A stretch of 64,000 nt of DNA from Hymenobacter chitinivorans DSM 11115 (lineage in GTDB: Bacteria > Bacteroidota > Bacteroidia > Cytophagales > Hymenobacteraceae). Within the stretch, counting starts at the first letter, position 1. Every line of letters begins with the position of its first letter. The DNA is taken from positions 248,001 to 312,000 of the forward strand of contig NZ_PGFA01000005.1 of assembly GCF_002797555.1 (NCBI RefSeq). Reading direction: 5' to 3'. Both the position numbers and the translations under genes were made by a program. This document shows, piece by piece, positions 9,301 to 16,795 of this stretch. The notes under the pieces are model-generated. The model did not search any database. It was not told where the DNA came from and saw only the letters and a list, made by a program, of their open reading frames with translations.

Positions 9301-9361
9301 CGGGAATGGAAGCAAGAAACAGGCCCAGCAAGGCCCCGGCGCGGCGGAAAGACGAGTGCAT
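6326..9361 (-). CDS. Secreted GH31 family glycosidase with C-terminal FlgD-like Ig domain
   Basis: GH31 enzymes are retaining alpha-glycosidases (alpha-glucosidase, alpha-xylosidase and relatives). A signal peptide (ALLGLFLASIPALAQ) precedes an N-terminal beta-sandwich, the catalytic barrel with the nucleophile in WWSDLGEPE (Asp457) and the acid/base in PWSGDVSRSW (Asp525), and beta-rich C-terminal domains ending in a FlgD-like fold (ELRYTLHAPGSYALRIRNAA, DGTNDQGQPLPGGVYSA). The nucleophile motif departs from the common WxDMNE. The start at 9361 gives a proper signal peptide; 36 upstream codons are rejected. At 1011 residues it is long for the family. The exact substrate is open. Confidence 0.9.
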   Translation of the reverse strand: MHSSFRRAGALLGLFLASIPALAQHEGSGRPGQDPFARPQTAAPTRSIGNYRSHSYQNGILTIQSTDGGTLRIRPWAESIVRVEYFPKGQPVQEIPSVSVAQTPQSLARSCKGEGWDGGPVKGQPYVGARINDSPTAIQWHLDCPGEIIIQKNPLRISYQRDAETLVAEAAGSFQQLGAAGSSAAGVGVSFRLTPDEHLYGTGSRALPLDRRGHRLSLYNEAHYGYQNGESTLNVTLPTVMSSRGYMVFFDNHAPGVLDLGATEKNTLEYRAEGLGSLAYFIIAGDSYAAILDRYTWLTGRQPLPPRWGLGLIQSRFGYKTEQEMLHVARRMRQAGFPLEALVLDLYWFGGTTRQGDFRWQPQQFPDPKRMISRLDSNGVKTILISEPYVMRTSLNDSLVRRRELVGRDAAGKSYTVGSFWAGPATLLDMDRPATRRWLWQQYDRLKQDGVGGWWSDLGEPENQPADMLYDQGPTRQIHNAYGQAWASILQEGYAEKYPQERLFNLARSGWAGMQRNSVFPWSGDVSRSWSGLQAQVPIMLSMGMGGVGYMHSDAGGFAGSNVDPELYTRWLQMASFGPIMRPHGVVMPEPFWYPEPYQSIVRRYTHLRYELLPYLYTLAWENAETGTPLARPMNYGPTSRVTLPVPVQVRSSTPQPLTEEERAAGFTEEGGDWSWNSKASSSWGLARLTARQRQQFRANNTAALANVNDQFLLGSALLVAPVLQPGQRRRNVVLPPGHWIDFYSHHTYGGSQTVGMAAPLAQVPLLVRAGAFLPRAPYVASTAHYRPDTLHVRYYADSTVPESSFTLYDDDGKSAPARQLGTYESIAFAGLVGRGQTVVQIRRSGSGYPGRPAQHVINLEIPRVTAPPAAVLLNSQPLPDSSWQYHAGTQLLLLPIRLTDQPVRVTIRGLALNEQLTAPTPELLTLEAPSNRTFGGHTELRYTLHAPGSYALRIRNAAGQVVRTFVPGEQAAGPHSLTWDGTNDQGQPLPGGVYSAHLQDQHQRLILLRD

Positions 9362-9480
9362 GGCAGCAAAGCAAATGAGGCCGGCAAGATACGACCCCGA
9401 ATAAAGCCGGCCCAAGGCCTGGGAGCAACGACCCGCCCGCCGGGTCCGTACAGAAAAGCTCAACCCCAATTCCTACGACC

Positions 9481-9870
9481 ATGGCCCTTTCCTCCGACAA
9501 CCTCAACGACCACCTTTATTCCACCAACCTCTCGTTGAGCGACCTGTTCAACAACCACACCTTCGCCCACGACCCCAGCGGCCTGATTCCGATTCTGGAC
9601 AGCTGGGGCCCGCAGCTCCAAAACTCCAACAGCGCCGTGCTGCAAGCCGCCGCCAACGAGCTGGGCCGGCTGAAAGACTACCTGCAAAACGGCGACCGGG
9701 CCGGGGCCGCCACCCTCATGCAGCGCCTGGGCGAGCAGGCCTCCCGCGCCGCCAGCAACACCCACGACTGGGCCGGACCCCACCTGCACAACGGCATCGG
9801 CGACCAGCTGCGCCACCTGGGCCAGCTGCTGATTATGGCCGCCGGCAACCTGAAGTCGTTGGTTGCCTAG
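9481..9870 (+). CDS. Small helical protein, first of a tandem pair
   Basis: This is an unrecognised 129-residue protein, predicted all-helical and cytoplasmic, without signal peptide or membrane segment. It shares a core with the next gene: LQAAANELGRLKDYLQNGDRAG..LMQRLGEQASRAA here against FTAIADELRSLQGHISNNDAG..LFTLGEYVTAAA there, both with a preceding xIxDSWxxxL/IQDWIQTL helix. The two genes are separated by 41 bp and probably cotranscribed. His, Asn and Gln are common. A structural or stress role is possible, but nothing in the sequence proves one. Confidence 0.75.
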   Translation: MALSSDNLNDHLYSTNLSLSDLFNNHTFAHDPSGLIPILDSWGPQLQNSNSAVLQAAANELGRLKDYLQNGDRAGAATLMQRLGEQASRAASNTHDWAGPHLHNGIGDQLRHLGQLLIMAAGNLKSLVA

Positions 9871-9911
9871 CGGCGGCTTTTCTTCCTATTCTTTCACCCA
9901 AACCCTACCTT

Positions 9912-10256
9912 ATGGCCACGCCAACCTATAATCCCGAAAACCACATTAATGCGGCCTTCAACATCCTGCGCGGCAACATTCAGGAATCGGCCACCGACGG
10001 GCTGAGCAATATCCAGGACTGGATTCAGACCCTGAGCGGCAGCAGTGAGCAGGTCTTCACGGCCATTGCCGACGAGCTGCGCAGCCTGCAGGGCCACATC
10101 AGCAACAACGACGCCGGCAGCATCGGCAACTCCCTCTTTACCCTGGGCGAGTACGTCACGGCCGCCGCCGACGGCCAGACCGAAGTCGTGGCCACCCGCC
10201 TCAACCTGCTGGGCCAGGACCTCTCTAACGCCGCCCGTCAGCTTAAGCAGGACTAA
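9912..10256 (+). CDS. Small helical protein, second of a tandem pair
   Basis: This 114-residue paralogue of the preceding gene has the same order of amphipathic helices: NHINAAFNILRGNI, GLSNIQDWIQTLSGSS, VFTAIADELRSLQGHISNND, SIGNSLFTLGEYVTAAADGQ and RLNLLGQDLSNAARQLKQD. It is acidic and has no Cys, signal peptide or transmembrane segment. Divergence from its neighbour is large (about a quarter to a third identity by eye), so the duplication is old or the family diverges fast. Function unknown. Confidence 0.75.
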   Translation: MATPTYNPENHINAAFNILRGNIQESATDGLSNIQDWIQTLSGSSEQVFTAIADELRSLQGHISNNDAGSIGNSLFTLGEYVTAAADGQTEVVATRLNLLGQDLSNAARQLKQD

Positions 10257-10283
10257 GCGGTGAAATGGTAAATGAGTGAATGA

Positions 10284-10500
10284 GTGAGTTTGACGTTCGG
10301 CTGTCTTCGACTGTCATCCTGAGCCTGCGAAGGACCTTCCTCCCCTGCGTAACAAGGCTCAATACATGTGAAAAGCCCTTTACCGCGTCGGCGGTAAAGG
10401 GCTTTTGTGCGTTGGTACTAGCCGTAGTGGGGTAGGCGAGGAAGGTCCTTCGCTCTGCTCAGGATGACAGACGGTATAAAAAAGCAGATCGAATGACAAC
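10284..10500. repeat. Nested inverted-repeat element with GTCATCCTGAGC ends
   Basis: Three nested stems are visible: CTGTCATCCTGAGC at 10311-10324 with 10457-10470; GCGAAGGACCTTCC at 10327-10340 with 10440-10453; and AAAAGCCCTTTACCG at 10371-10385 with 10392-10406. It sits between convergent genes, and its core hairpin, flanked by A and T runs, can serve as a terminator. The GTCATCCTGAGC..GAAGGACC sequence resembles dispersed repeats seen in many bacterial genomes. Confidence 0.8.
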
Positions 10501-10520
10501 TCACCATCTCACCAGTTCAC

Positions 10521-12251
10521 CTAATACCCCAGGGTAGTGTCGTCGCCGCGGGGGTCGGCGCCGCCTTCGAGGCGGCCGTCGGGTAAGATGCGGATGGCGT
10601 CAATGCGGCCCCAGGCGCCGCGGGGGTGCAGGGTGTAGCCGCGCCGCTGCAGGGAGTCGGCGGTGGCGGCCGTCAGGGCTTCGGCTTCCACGTCGATGTA
10701 GTCGGGTAGCCACTGGTGGTGCAGGCGGGGTGCAGCCACGGCCTGCTGCATGCTCATGTCGTAGTCGATGACGTGCAGAATGGCCTGCAGCACGCTGGTA
10801 ATAATGGTGCTGCCCCCGGGCGTGCCCACCACCAGCTGCAGCTTGCCATTGCGGGTCAGGATGGCGGGCGTCATCGAAGACAGCATCCGCTTGCCGGGGG
10901 TAATGGCGTTGGCCGTACCGCCCACCAGCCCGTAGGCGTTGGGCACCCCAGGTTTCGAGCTGAAGTCGTCCATTTCATTGTTGAGCAGAAAACCTGCCCC
11001 GGCCACGACCACCTTGCTGCCGTAGGCCCCGTTGAGGGTCGTGGTGCAGCTCACTGCGTTGCCCTGGGCATCCACAATGCTGTAGTGCGTCGTCTGGTCA
11101 CTCTCGTAGGCGGGCAAACCCGGCCCGGCCGTAAGGGCCTTGCTGGGCGTAGCGCGGTGGGCCAGAGTGGTGGCCATGCGCTGCTTGTTGTAGTTTTTGT
11201 CGAGCAGCTGGGTTACGGGCACCCGGCCAAAGTCCGGGTCGCCGAGGTAGGTGGCGCGGTCGGCGTACACGCGCCGCTCGGCCTCGGTAATCAAGTGCAC
11301 GCCGGTGGGCGAGTGCCAGCCGGCTTTCCTCAGGTTGTAGGGCTCCAGCATCTGCAGCATTTGGAGCAGGGCCACCCCGCCCGAGCTGGGCGGCGGAAAC
11401 GTGGTGACTTCGTAGCCCCGGTACTGGCCGTGGAGCGGGGTGCGCCACTGGGGCTGGTAGCTTTTCAGGTCCTGCTTGGTAATAAGGCCCCGGCCGCGCT
11501 GCATTTCGGCCGTGAGCAAGTCGGCGGTACGACCTTCGTAGAACCCCGCCCGGCCCTGGTCCCGGATGCGGGCCAGCGTGGCGGCCAGCTCGGGGTAGCG
11601 TATCGTGTCGCCGGGCTGCCAGGTACCGTTGTCGGGGGCCAGGTAGGCCAGGGTTTTCTGAGGGTTGTACTTAAGAAAAACGGCCCGGTTGGCGTTCAGG
11701 CCCGTGGCTTCCTTCGCCGTAAGAGGCAGGCCGTGGGCGGCCAGGTCCACGGCGGGCTGTACCACGTCGGCCCAGCTGAGCTTGCCCAGCTTCTGGTGCA
11801 GGGCCTCCATGCCGGCTACGGTGCCGGGCACGCCCACGGCCAGGTGGCCGGCCGTGCTCAAATCGGGCACCACGTTACCTTGAGCGTCGAGGTACATATT
11901 GCGCGAAGCTCCGGTCGGGGCGGTTTCCCGGAAGTCCAGGGCGCCCTCCTGCCCGTTGCTGCCCCGGTACAACAGGAAGCCGCCCCCGCCGATGTTGCCG
12001 GCCACGGGCAAGGCCACGGCCAGGGCAAACTGCACCGCCACGGCCGCGTCGTAGGCATTGCCGCCCCTTTGCAGGATTTCGAGGCCGATGCGCGAGGCCG
12101 CCGGGTGAGCCGATACCACCATGGCCTTGGCGGCCGTCACGCCCAGGGCCGGGGCTGCAGAGGCTGCCGGAACAGTAACAGCAGTGGGAGTGGAGGCCCG
12201 GGCGCAAGACAACAAAGCGGCCAGGGCCGCCAAAGGAAGGCGAGAGTTCAT
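10521..12251 (-). CDS. ggt: Gamma-glutamyltransferase (glutathione hydrolase)
   Basis: This enzyme cleaves gamma-glutamyl bonds of glutathione and transfers the glutamyl group, in the periplasm or on the outer envelope. The protein is an autoprocessed N-terminal nucleophile hydrolase: the large subunit carries GGNAYDAAVAVQFALAV and GGGFLLYR, and the small subunit would begin at the Thr of DQTTHYSIVD (about residue 386). GTPGGSTIITSVLQ near the end is the usual substrate-binding region. The start at 12251 gives a short leader ending in ALLSC, a likely lipobox; the longer frame adds a non-signal segment. Length (576 residues) is normal. It is divergent from the branching enzyme gene. Confidence 0.93.
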   Translation of the reverse strand: MNSRLPLAALAALLSCARASTPTAVTVPAASAAPALGVTAAKAMVVSAHPAASRIGLEILQRGGNAYDAAVAVQFALAVALPVAGNIGGGGFLLYRGSNGQEGALDFRETAPTGASRNMYLDAQGNVVPDLSTAGHLAVGVPGTVAGMEALHQKLGKLSWADVVQPAVDLAAHGLPLTAKEATGLNANRAVFLKYNPQKTLAYLAPDNGTWQPGDTIRYPELAATLARIRDQGRAGFYEGRTADLLTAEMQRGRGLITKQDLKSYQPQWRTPLHGQYRGYEVTTFPPPSSGGVALLQMLQMLEPYNLRKAGWHSPTGVHLITEAERRVYADRATYLGDPDFGRVPVTQLLDKNYNKQRMATTLAHRATPSKALTAGPGLPAYESDQTTHYSIVDAQGNAVSCTTTLNGAYGSKVVVAGAGFLLNNEMDDFSSKPGVPNAYGLVGGTANAITPGKRMLSSMTPAILTRNGKLQLVVGTPGGSTIITSVLQAILHVIDYDMSMQQAVAAPRLHHQWLPDYIDVEAEALTAATADSLQRRGYTLHPRGAWGRIDAIRILPDGRLEGGADPRGDDTTLGY

Positions 12252-12472
12252 CCGGTGAAGATAAGCAAAGCGGGAAGTGCCCGGCGCGGCAATGGGTGAA
12301 AAATGCCCGCGGCTCATCGTTCAGGCCGGGTGTATATTTAATTTTTTAGAACGTTTACAACCGGAAATCAGGCCCGGCGCCTTGCAATCAGTCCCGGCCC
12401 ACTACTACCTTGGGCCCACCCGGCCGCTCTGCCCCGGGAATCGTAGATTTGGCTTCAACCTCTCCCGTTGCT

Positions 12473-14512
12473 ATGGAATCATCTTCGCCGACTGCCGCCG
12501 AGCCCACGTTGCCCCTGGTGCAAAACGACCCCTGGCTGGCCCCCTACGAATCTATTCTCCAAGCCCGCCAACAGCGTCTGGAACAGCGCCTGGCCGCTAT
12601 TACCGCCCAGTGCGGCTCGTTGGCCAAGTTTGCCACCGCCCACCAGCGCCTGGGTCTGAACTACGACGGGCGCCGCCGCGGCTACTGGTTCCGGGAGTGG
12701 GCCCCGGCTGCCACCTACCTGTCCCTCATCGGCGACTTTAACGGCTGGGACCGGGGCGCCAACCCCCTGCAAAAGGGCGCGGATGGCGTTTGGGAAGTGT
12801 TTTTGCCCGATAAGGACTACGCCGGCCGCCTCACCCACGGCAGCCGCTTCAAGCTGCACGTGGGGGCCGCCAACGGGGGCAAGGACCGCCTGCCGGCCAC
12901 TCTGCGCCGGGCCGTGCAGGACGAGCACAGCAAGGACTTTGCCGGGCAGGTGTGGCGCCCTGACACGCCGTTTGCCTGGACCGACCAGAAATTCCGCCTC
13001 CAGAATTACGTCCGGGAGCCGTTCATCTACGAGGCCCACGTGGGCATGGCTACCGAGGAACACCGCCTGGGCACCTACCGCGAGTTTGCCGACCAGGTGC
13101 TGCCCCGGATACAGGAGTTGGGCTATAACTGTATCCAGCTGATGGCCATCATGGAGCACCCCTACTACGGCTCCTTCGGCTACCACGTGGCCAATTTCTT
13201 TGCCGCCTCCTCCCGCTTCGGCACGCCCGAAGACCTCAAATACCTCATCAACGAGGCCCACAACCGCGGCATTGCCGTCCTGCTCGACGTGGTCCATTCC
13301 CACGCCGTGAAAAACGAAGCCGAGGGCCTGGCCAACTTCGACGGCTCCGGCGGGCAGTACTTCCACCCCGGCGAGCGGGGCAACCACCCCGGCTGGGACT
13401 CCAAACTTTTCGATTACGCCAAGCCCGAAGTGCAGCAGTTTTTGCTCAGCAACCTGCGCTACTGGCTCGAGGAGTTCCACTTCGACGGCTTCCGCTTCGA
13501 CGGCGTCACGAGCATGCTCTACCACCACCACGGCGAGGGCGTGGCCTTTGGCAGCTACGACCAGTACTTCGGCCCCGACGTGGACGAGGACGCGGTGCTC
13601 TACCTGCAACTGGCCACCACGCTGGTGCACGAGCTCAAGAAAGGTGCCCTGCTCATTGCCGAAGACATGAGCGGCATGCCCGGCCTCTGCCGCCCCATTC
13701 CGGAAGGCGGCATTGGCTTCGATTACCGCCTGGGCATGGGCATCCCGGACTACTGGATTAAGCTGCTCAAGCACAAGCGCGACGAAGACTGGAACCTGGG
13801 CGAGCTGTGGTACACGCTGTCTAACCGCCGCCTGGGCGAGAAAACCGTGGCCTACGCCGAAAGCCACGACCAGGCCCTAGTGGGCGACAAAACCCTCTCG
13901 CACTGGCTCATGGACGCCGCCGTGTACCATAACATGCACAAGGACGACCCCAGCGACATCGTGGCCCGCGGCCTGGCCCTGCACAAGATGATCCGGCTGC
14001 TGACGCTGGCCCTGGGCGGGGAAGCCTACCTCAACTTTATCGGCAACGAGTTCGGCCACCCCGAGTGGGTTGACTTCCCGCGCCAAGGCAACAACTGGAG
14101 CTACCAGCACGCCCGCCGCCAATGGTCGTTGGCCGATAATCCCGACCTGAAGTACCAGTACTTCCAGGCCTTCGACAAGGCTATGGTGACGACGGCCCGG
14201 CAGCGCCGCCTGCTGTCGGCCCCGCCGGCCAAGGAGCTCAACCAGGATAACACCAACCAGGTGCTCATCTTCGAGCGGGCCGGCCTGATCTTCATCTTCA
14301 ACTTCCACGTCACGGCCAGCATCCCGGACTACCGCTTCTTCGTGCCCCAGCCCGGCCGCTACCGCATCGTCCTCACCTCCGACGCAGCCCAGTTCGGTGG
14401 CTTCCAGCGCGTGGATGACTCGCTGACCTACGAAACGTTCCAGGAGGATGAGGTCAACAAGCTGAGCTTGTACGTAACCAACCGCACGGCCCTGGTGCTG
14501 GCCCGGGTGTAA
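12473..14512 (+). CDS. glgB: 1,4-alpha-glucan branching enzyme, GH13_8 (eukaryote-like) type
   Basis: The enzyme introduces alpha-1,6 branches into glycogen. An N-terminal CBM48-like domain (GYWFREWAPAATYLSLIGDFNGWD) precedes the barrel with DVVHSHAVKN, GFRFDGVTSM (nucleophile Asp343), LIAEDMSGMP (acid/base Glu397) and YAESHDQALVGDKT. The last motif and the overall 679-residue plan match the eukaryotic/GH13_8 subgroup rather than the classical bacterial GlgB. The ATG at 12473 is chosen; 21 codons upstream lack homology. Near neighbours are a glycosyltransferase N-terminal half and a GH31 enzyme, consistent with glycogen metabolism. It ends in a perfect palindromic terminator. Confidence 0.93.
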   Translation: MESSSPTAAEPTLPLVQNDPWLAPYESILQARQQRLEQRLAAITAQCGSLAKFATAHQRLGLNYDGRRRGYWFREWAPAATYLSLIGDFNGWDRGANPLQKGADGVWEVFLPDKDYAGRLTHGSRFKLHVGAANGGKDRLPATLRRAVQDEHSKDFAGQVWRPDTPFAWTDQKFRLQNYVREPFIYEAHVGMATEEHRLGTYREFADQVLPRIQELGYNCIQLMAIMEHPYYGSFGYHVANFFAASSRFGTPEDLKYLINEAHNRGIAVLLDVVHSHAVKNEAEGLANFDGSGGQYFHPGERGNHPGWDSKLFDYAKPEVQQFLLSNLRYWLEEFHFDGFRFDGVTSMLYHHHGEGVAFGSYDQYFGPDVDEDAVLYLQLATTLVHELKKGALLIAEDMSGMPGLCRPIPEGGIGFDYRLGMGIPDYWIKLLKHKRDEDWNLGELWYTLSNRRLGEKTVAYAESHDQALVGDKTLSHWLMDAAVYHNMHKDDPSDIVARGLALHKMIRLLTLALGGEAYLNFIGNEFGHPEWVDFPRQGNNWSYQHARRQWSLADNPDLKYQYFQAFDKAMVTTARQRRLLSAPPAKELNQDNTNQVLIFERAGLIFIFNFHVTASIPDYRFFVPQPGRYRIVLTSDAAQFGGFQRVDDSLTYETFQEDEVNKLSLYVTNRTALVLARV

Positions 14513-14516
14513 GCGG

Positions 14517-14584
14517 AAGCTGTCCTAATTGACTAAAAAAGGCCGTCGGTACCGACGGCCTTTTTTAGTCAATTAGGACAGCTT
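14517..14584. terminator. 68-bp perfect palindrome, bidirectional terminator
   Basis: The 34-bp half beginning AAGCTGTCCTAATTGAC is followed without any loop by its exact complement. The inner part, AAAAAAGGCCGTCGGT with ACCGACGGCCTTTTTT, is a classic two-way intrinsic terminator for the convergent branching enzyme and YdeI-like genes. Confidence 0.9.
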
Positions 14585-14587
14585 TTC

Positions 14588-15052
14588 CTAGCTCAGCTTT
14601 TTACCCGTAGTAATCAGGGCTACGGCCTCTGTCAGGCGACGCAGCCGGGTTTCGGCTTTTTTGGCTTCCGTAATCCAGCGGACGTACTCCTTGCGGTGGG
14701 TGTAGGCCAGCTGGTCGAACGTCGCCCGTGCGCCGCTCACAGTTGCTAGGGCCTGGGCCAGATCTTCGGGTACTTCCACTGTGCGCTCGGCCGTATCCTG
14801 CTGCATCGTGATGCTGACCACCTCGCCGGGCTGCTTGCCGATGGCCTCGCGGGTGGCCTTGTGCACCATCAGCAGGTGGCGTCCGCCCATCGGAGCCAGC
14901 GTCGACTGAAACGCGTAGCCATCAATAGTACCACGCACCCGCACCTGACCTTTTTTGCCAAAGGTGGCCGGTACATCCAGCGGCGGAATGCAGAAGCTGC
15001 CGCCACTGTCGTGGCCTACCAGTTGGGCTTCGAAAGAATACACCTGCTCCAT
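14588..15052 (-). CDS. DUF1905/YdeI-like protein, downstream tandem copy
   Basis: This 154-residue cytoplasmic protein starts with a DUF1905-type beta-barrel (YSFEAQLVGHDSGGSFCIPP, RVRGTIDGYAFQSTLAPMGG) and ends with a YdeI/OmpD-associated helical segment (FDQLAYTHRKEYVRWITEAKKAETRLRRLTEAV). The family is linked to resistance to bacteriocins and peptides in some bacteria, but the biochemical role is unknown. The ATG at 15052 is used because homology starts there. It lies 14 bp downstream of a paralogue with the same order of domains, clearly a tandem duplication. Confidence 0.85.
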   Translation of the reverse strand: MEQVYSFEAQLVGHDSGGSFCIPPLDVPATFGKKGQVRVRGTIDGYAFQSTLAPMGGRHLLMVHKATREAIGKQPGEVVSITMQQDTAERTVEVPEDLAQALATVSGARATFDQLAYTHRKEYVRWITEAKKAETRLRRLTEAVALITTGKKLS

Positions 15053-15066
15053 CGGGCAACAGCAAG

Positions 15067-15540
15067 TTAGTCGAGTTTCTTGCCGGCGCTGATCCGCTCC
15101 ACGGCCTCCTTGATGCGGCGCATCCGGGTGTCGGGCTTTTTGGCCCGCTCTATCCACTGCACGTACTCGCGGCGGTAGGGGTAGGGCAGCTGGTCGAACT
15201 TGGGCCGGTAGCCCGCCTGGGAAAGAGCCCGGGCCAAATCTTCGGGCAGCTCGAAGGAGGCTTCCTCGGTGTCGAGCTGGATGATGACTTCCACGTCGTG
15301 GCCCCAGGTTTTGTCGATGGCCCGGCGGATTTGCTTGCCCACGGGCAGCATGTACTCGCCGTCGGCATTCTGTACCAGCGTCAGGCGGAAGGGAAACCCG
15401 TCGATGGTGCCGCGCACGTGAAACGGGGGCTTCTGCTGAAACGTCTCGCCGGGGACGAAGGGAATCAGGATCTGCACGCCACCGTCGGTGTCATCCAGCT
15501 CCAGGGCGGCGGAAAAGCGTTGTTCGAAAGATTCGGACAT
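15067..15540 (-). CDS. DUF1905/YdeI-like protein, upstream tandem copy
   Basis: This paralogue (157 residues) of the downstream gene has FHVRGTIDGFPFRLTLVQNADGEYMLPVGKQIR in the DUF1905 part and FDQLPYPYRREYVQWIERAKKPDTRMRRIKEAVERISAGKKLD in the YdeI-like tail. The tails of the two copies are about two thirds identical, while the N-terminal halves have drifted further. It is probably the first gene of a two-gene transcript. Function unknown; a soluble stress protein is the best guess from the family. Confidence 0.87.
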   Translation of the reverse strand: MSESFEQRFSAALELDDTDGGVQILIPFVPGETFQQKPPFHVRGTIDGFPFRLTLVQNADGEYMLPVGKQIRRAIDKTWGHDVEVIIQLDTEEASFELPEDLARALSQAGYRPKFDQLPYPYRREYVQWIERAKKPDTRMRRIKEAVERISAGKKLD

Positions 15541-15569
15541 GAAAAAGGGAATAGGGTGAACCGCCGTAC

Positions 15570-16604
15570 TTACGACCGGGGCGTCACCTGGGTCAGCGCG
15601 TCGTTGAGGGCCGTGGTATCGTCGGCCGCCACTACCCGAATCCGGGCCGCGGGAATGTTGTAGAATGAAATCAGGCGCTGGGCCAGGGCCTCGGTCGAAG
15701 CCAGCACCAGGTCGGCCCGCCGCAAAGCTAAGCGTTCCAGCTCCAAGATCCAGCCCCGGTCGGCCGGCGAGTCCCGGTCGGCGGCCAGGGTTTGCACGTG
15801 CAGCACCAGGGGGCGGCCCGTGAGCTGCCGGATTTCCAGGCCCGCCAGCCAGGCGTGCCAGTCGGCGGCGTACACCACCCCAAACGGCTGACTCACGGCC
15901 AGCGGCGTGGCAAACCGGGCGTATTGAATGACGCGGAAGTTGAGGTCGGCATCGTCCTCGGCGTTGTCCAGGGCGTTGAGAGCCTGCACAAACGAGGCCT
16001 GGGCCGCCGTTTGCGCGGCCGCCGGTGTGGCGGGAGCGGGCTGACCCGCCACGCTGGCCGCCGTTGGTACCGCCGAAGCCTCCAGCGTCAGGTTGTCGGC
16101 CGGCTGATGGATGTCGGCCGCCTCATCCGCCCCGATTTCAGCCGTGGCTTCGGCAAAGTCATCCTCGTTCAGCAACGTCGGGCGGGCAGTAGCGGAGCGG
16201 CTAGCCGGGGACGGAGTTGCCGCAAGGGCCGTGCCCTGCGTGGCGGCCGAAGCCGGGGCCGCGGTACCTTGCTGGGCTGCCGCCGCTACCTCAGACTGGG
16301 GAGCTGTTGGCGGCGCGCTGGCTCCGGCATACGGGGCGGCCGGAGCCTGCCACGAGCCGGCTGCCGCCGCGGGGCGGGCCATAGCCTGCGCGGCCAGCTG
16401 GGCGGCGCTGAGCAGGTTGAGCCGGATAACCTGGTCGGCGGAAGTCAGGGTTTCGGAGTCCGACAGCCGAGGTACGATGACCGATACGGGAACATGCTCG
16501 GCCAGCTGGCGCGAGAGGTCCAGGGCCGCCACCGAAGCCGCGTCGGCCGCCGGCGCCGCCTCATCCCAGCCCAGCAATAACACATTGAGAGGATTGCTTT
16601 CCAT
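15570..16604 (-). CDS. GT-B glycosyltransferase N-terminal domain only, with long Ala/Pro-rich insert
   Basis: The first 65 residues (NPLNVLLLGWDEAAPAAD..HVPVSVIVPRL) and residues from about 225 on (YAADWHAWLAGLEIRQLTGRPLVLHVQT, ILELERLALRRADLVLASTEALAQRLISFYNIPAARIRVV) are the N-terminal Rossmann domain of GT4/GT5 glycosyltransferases such as glycogen synthase. Between them lie about 140 residues rich in Ala, Pro, Thr and Gln. The protein stops where the sugar-nucleotide-binding C-terminal domain should begin. It should therefore be inactive alone. It lies between the branching enzyme and a GH31 gene, so a glycogen-related scaffolding or regulatory role is inferred. The start at 16604 matches the family. 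Confidence 0.75.
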   Translation of the reverse strand: MESNPLNVLLLGWDEAAPAADAASVAALDLSRQLAEHVPVSVIVPRLSDSETLTSADQVIRLNLLSAAQLAAQAMARPAAAAGSWQAPAAPYAGASAPPTAPQSEVAAAAQQGTAAPASAATQGTALAATPSPASRSATARPTLLNEDDFAEATAEIGADEAADIHQPADNLTLEASAVPTAASVAGQPAPATPAAAQTAAQASFVQALNALDNAEDDADLNFRVIQYARFATPLAVSQPFGVVYAADWHAWLAGLEIRQLTGRPLVLHVQTLAADRDSPADRGWILELERLALRRADLVLASTEALAQRLISFYNIPAARIRVVAADDTTALNDALTQVTPRS

Positions 16605-16738
16605 AAGAATCAGGCGGTGACGGCGAAAGAGAAGCGAAAGAAAAAGGGCTTGGTAGCCCTGTAATACGGTTTCAGCGGTTGAGGCGCTAATGTTAGGCAA
16701 AATTCGCGGGAATCATTTTTACCTTGCAGGCTTAATTG

Positions 16739-16770
16739 TTGTGCTTCCGGCCGGGCCGGAGTTATTTTTG
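16739..16770 (+). promoter_or_regulatory. Bacteroidota-type promoter for the second GH31 gene
   Basis: TTG at 16739-16741, a 21-bp spacer, then TATTTTTG at 16763-16770 fit the Bacteroidota sigma-ABfr consensus (TTG-N19-21-TAnnTTTG). The ATG follows 25 bp later. Confidence 0.55.
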
Positions 16771-16795
16771 CCCACTTCTTCCAGACGACCCATCG

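Noticed and set aside
10521..12317. Longer start of gamma-glutamyltransferase
   Set aside because: The 22 extra residues are not signal-like, whereas the ATG at 12251 gives a lipoprotein leader.
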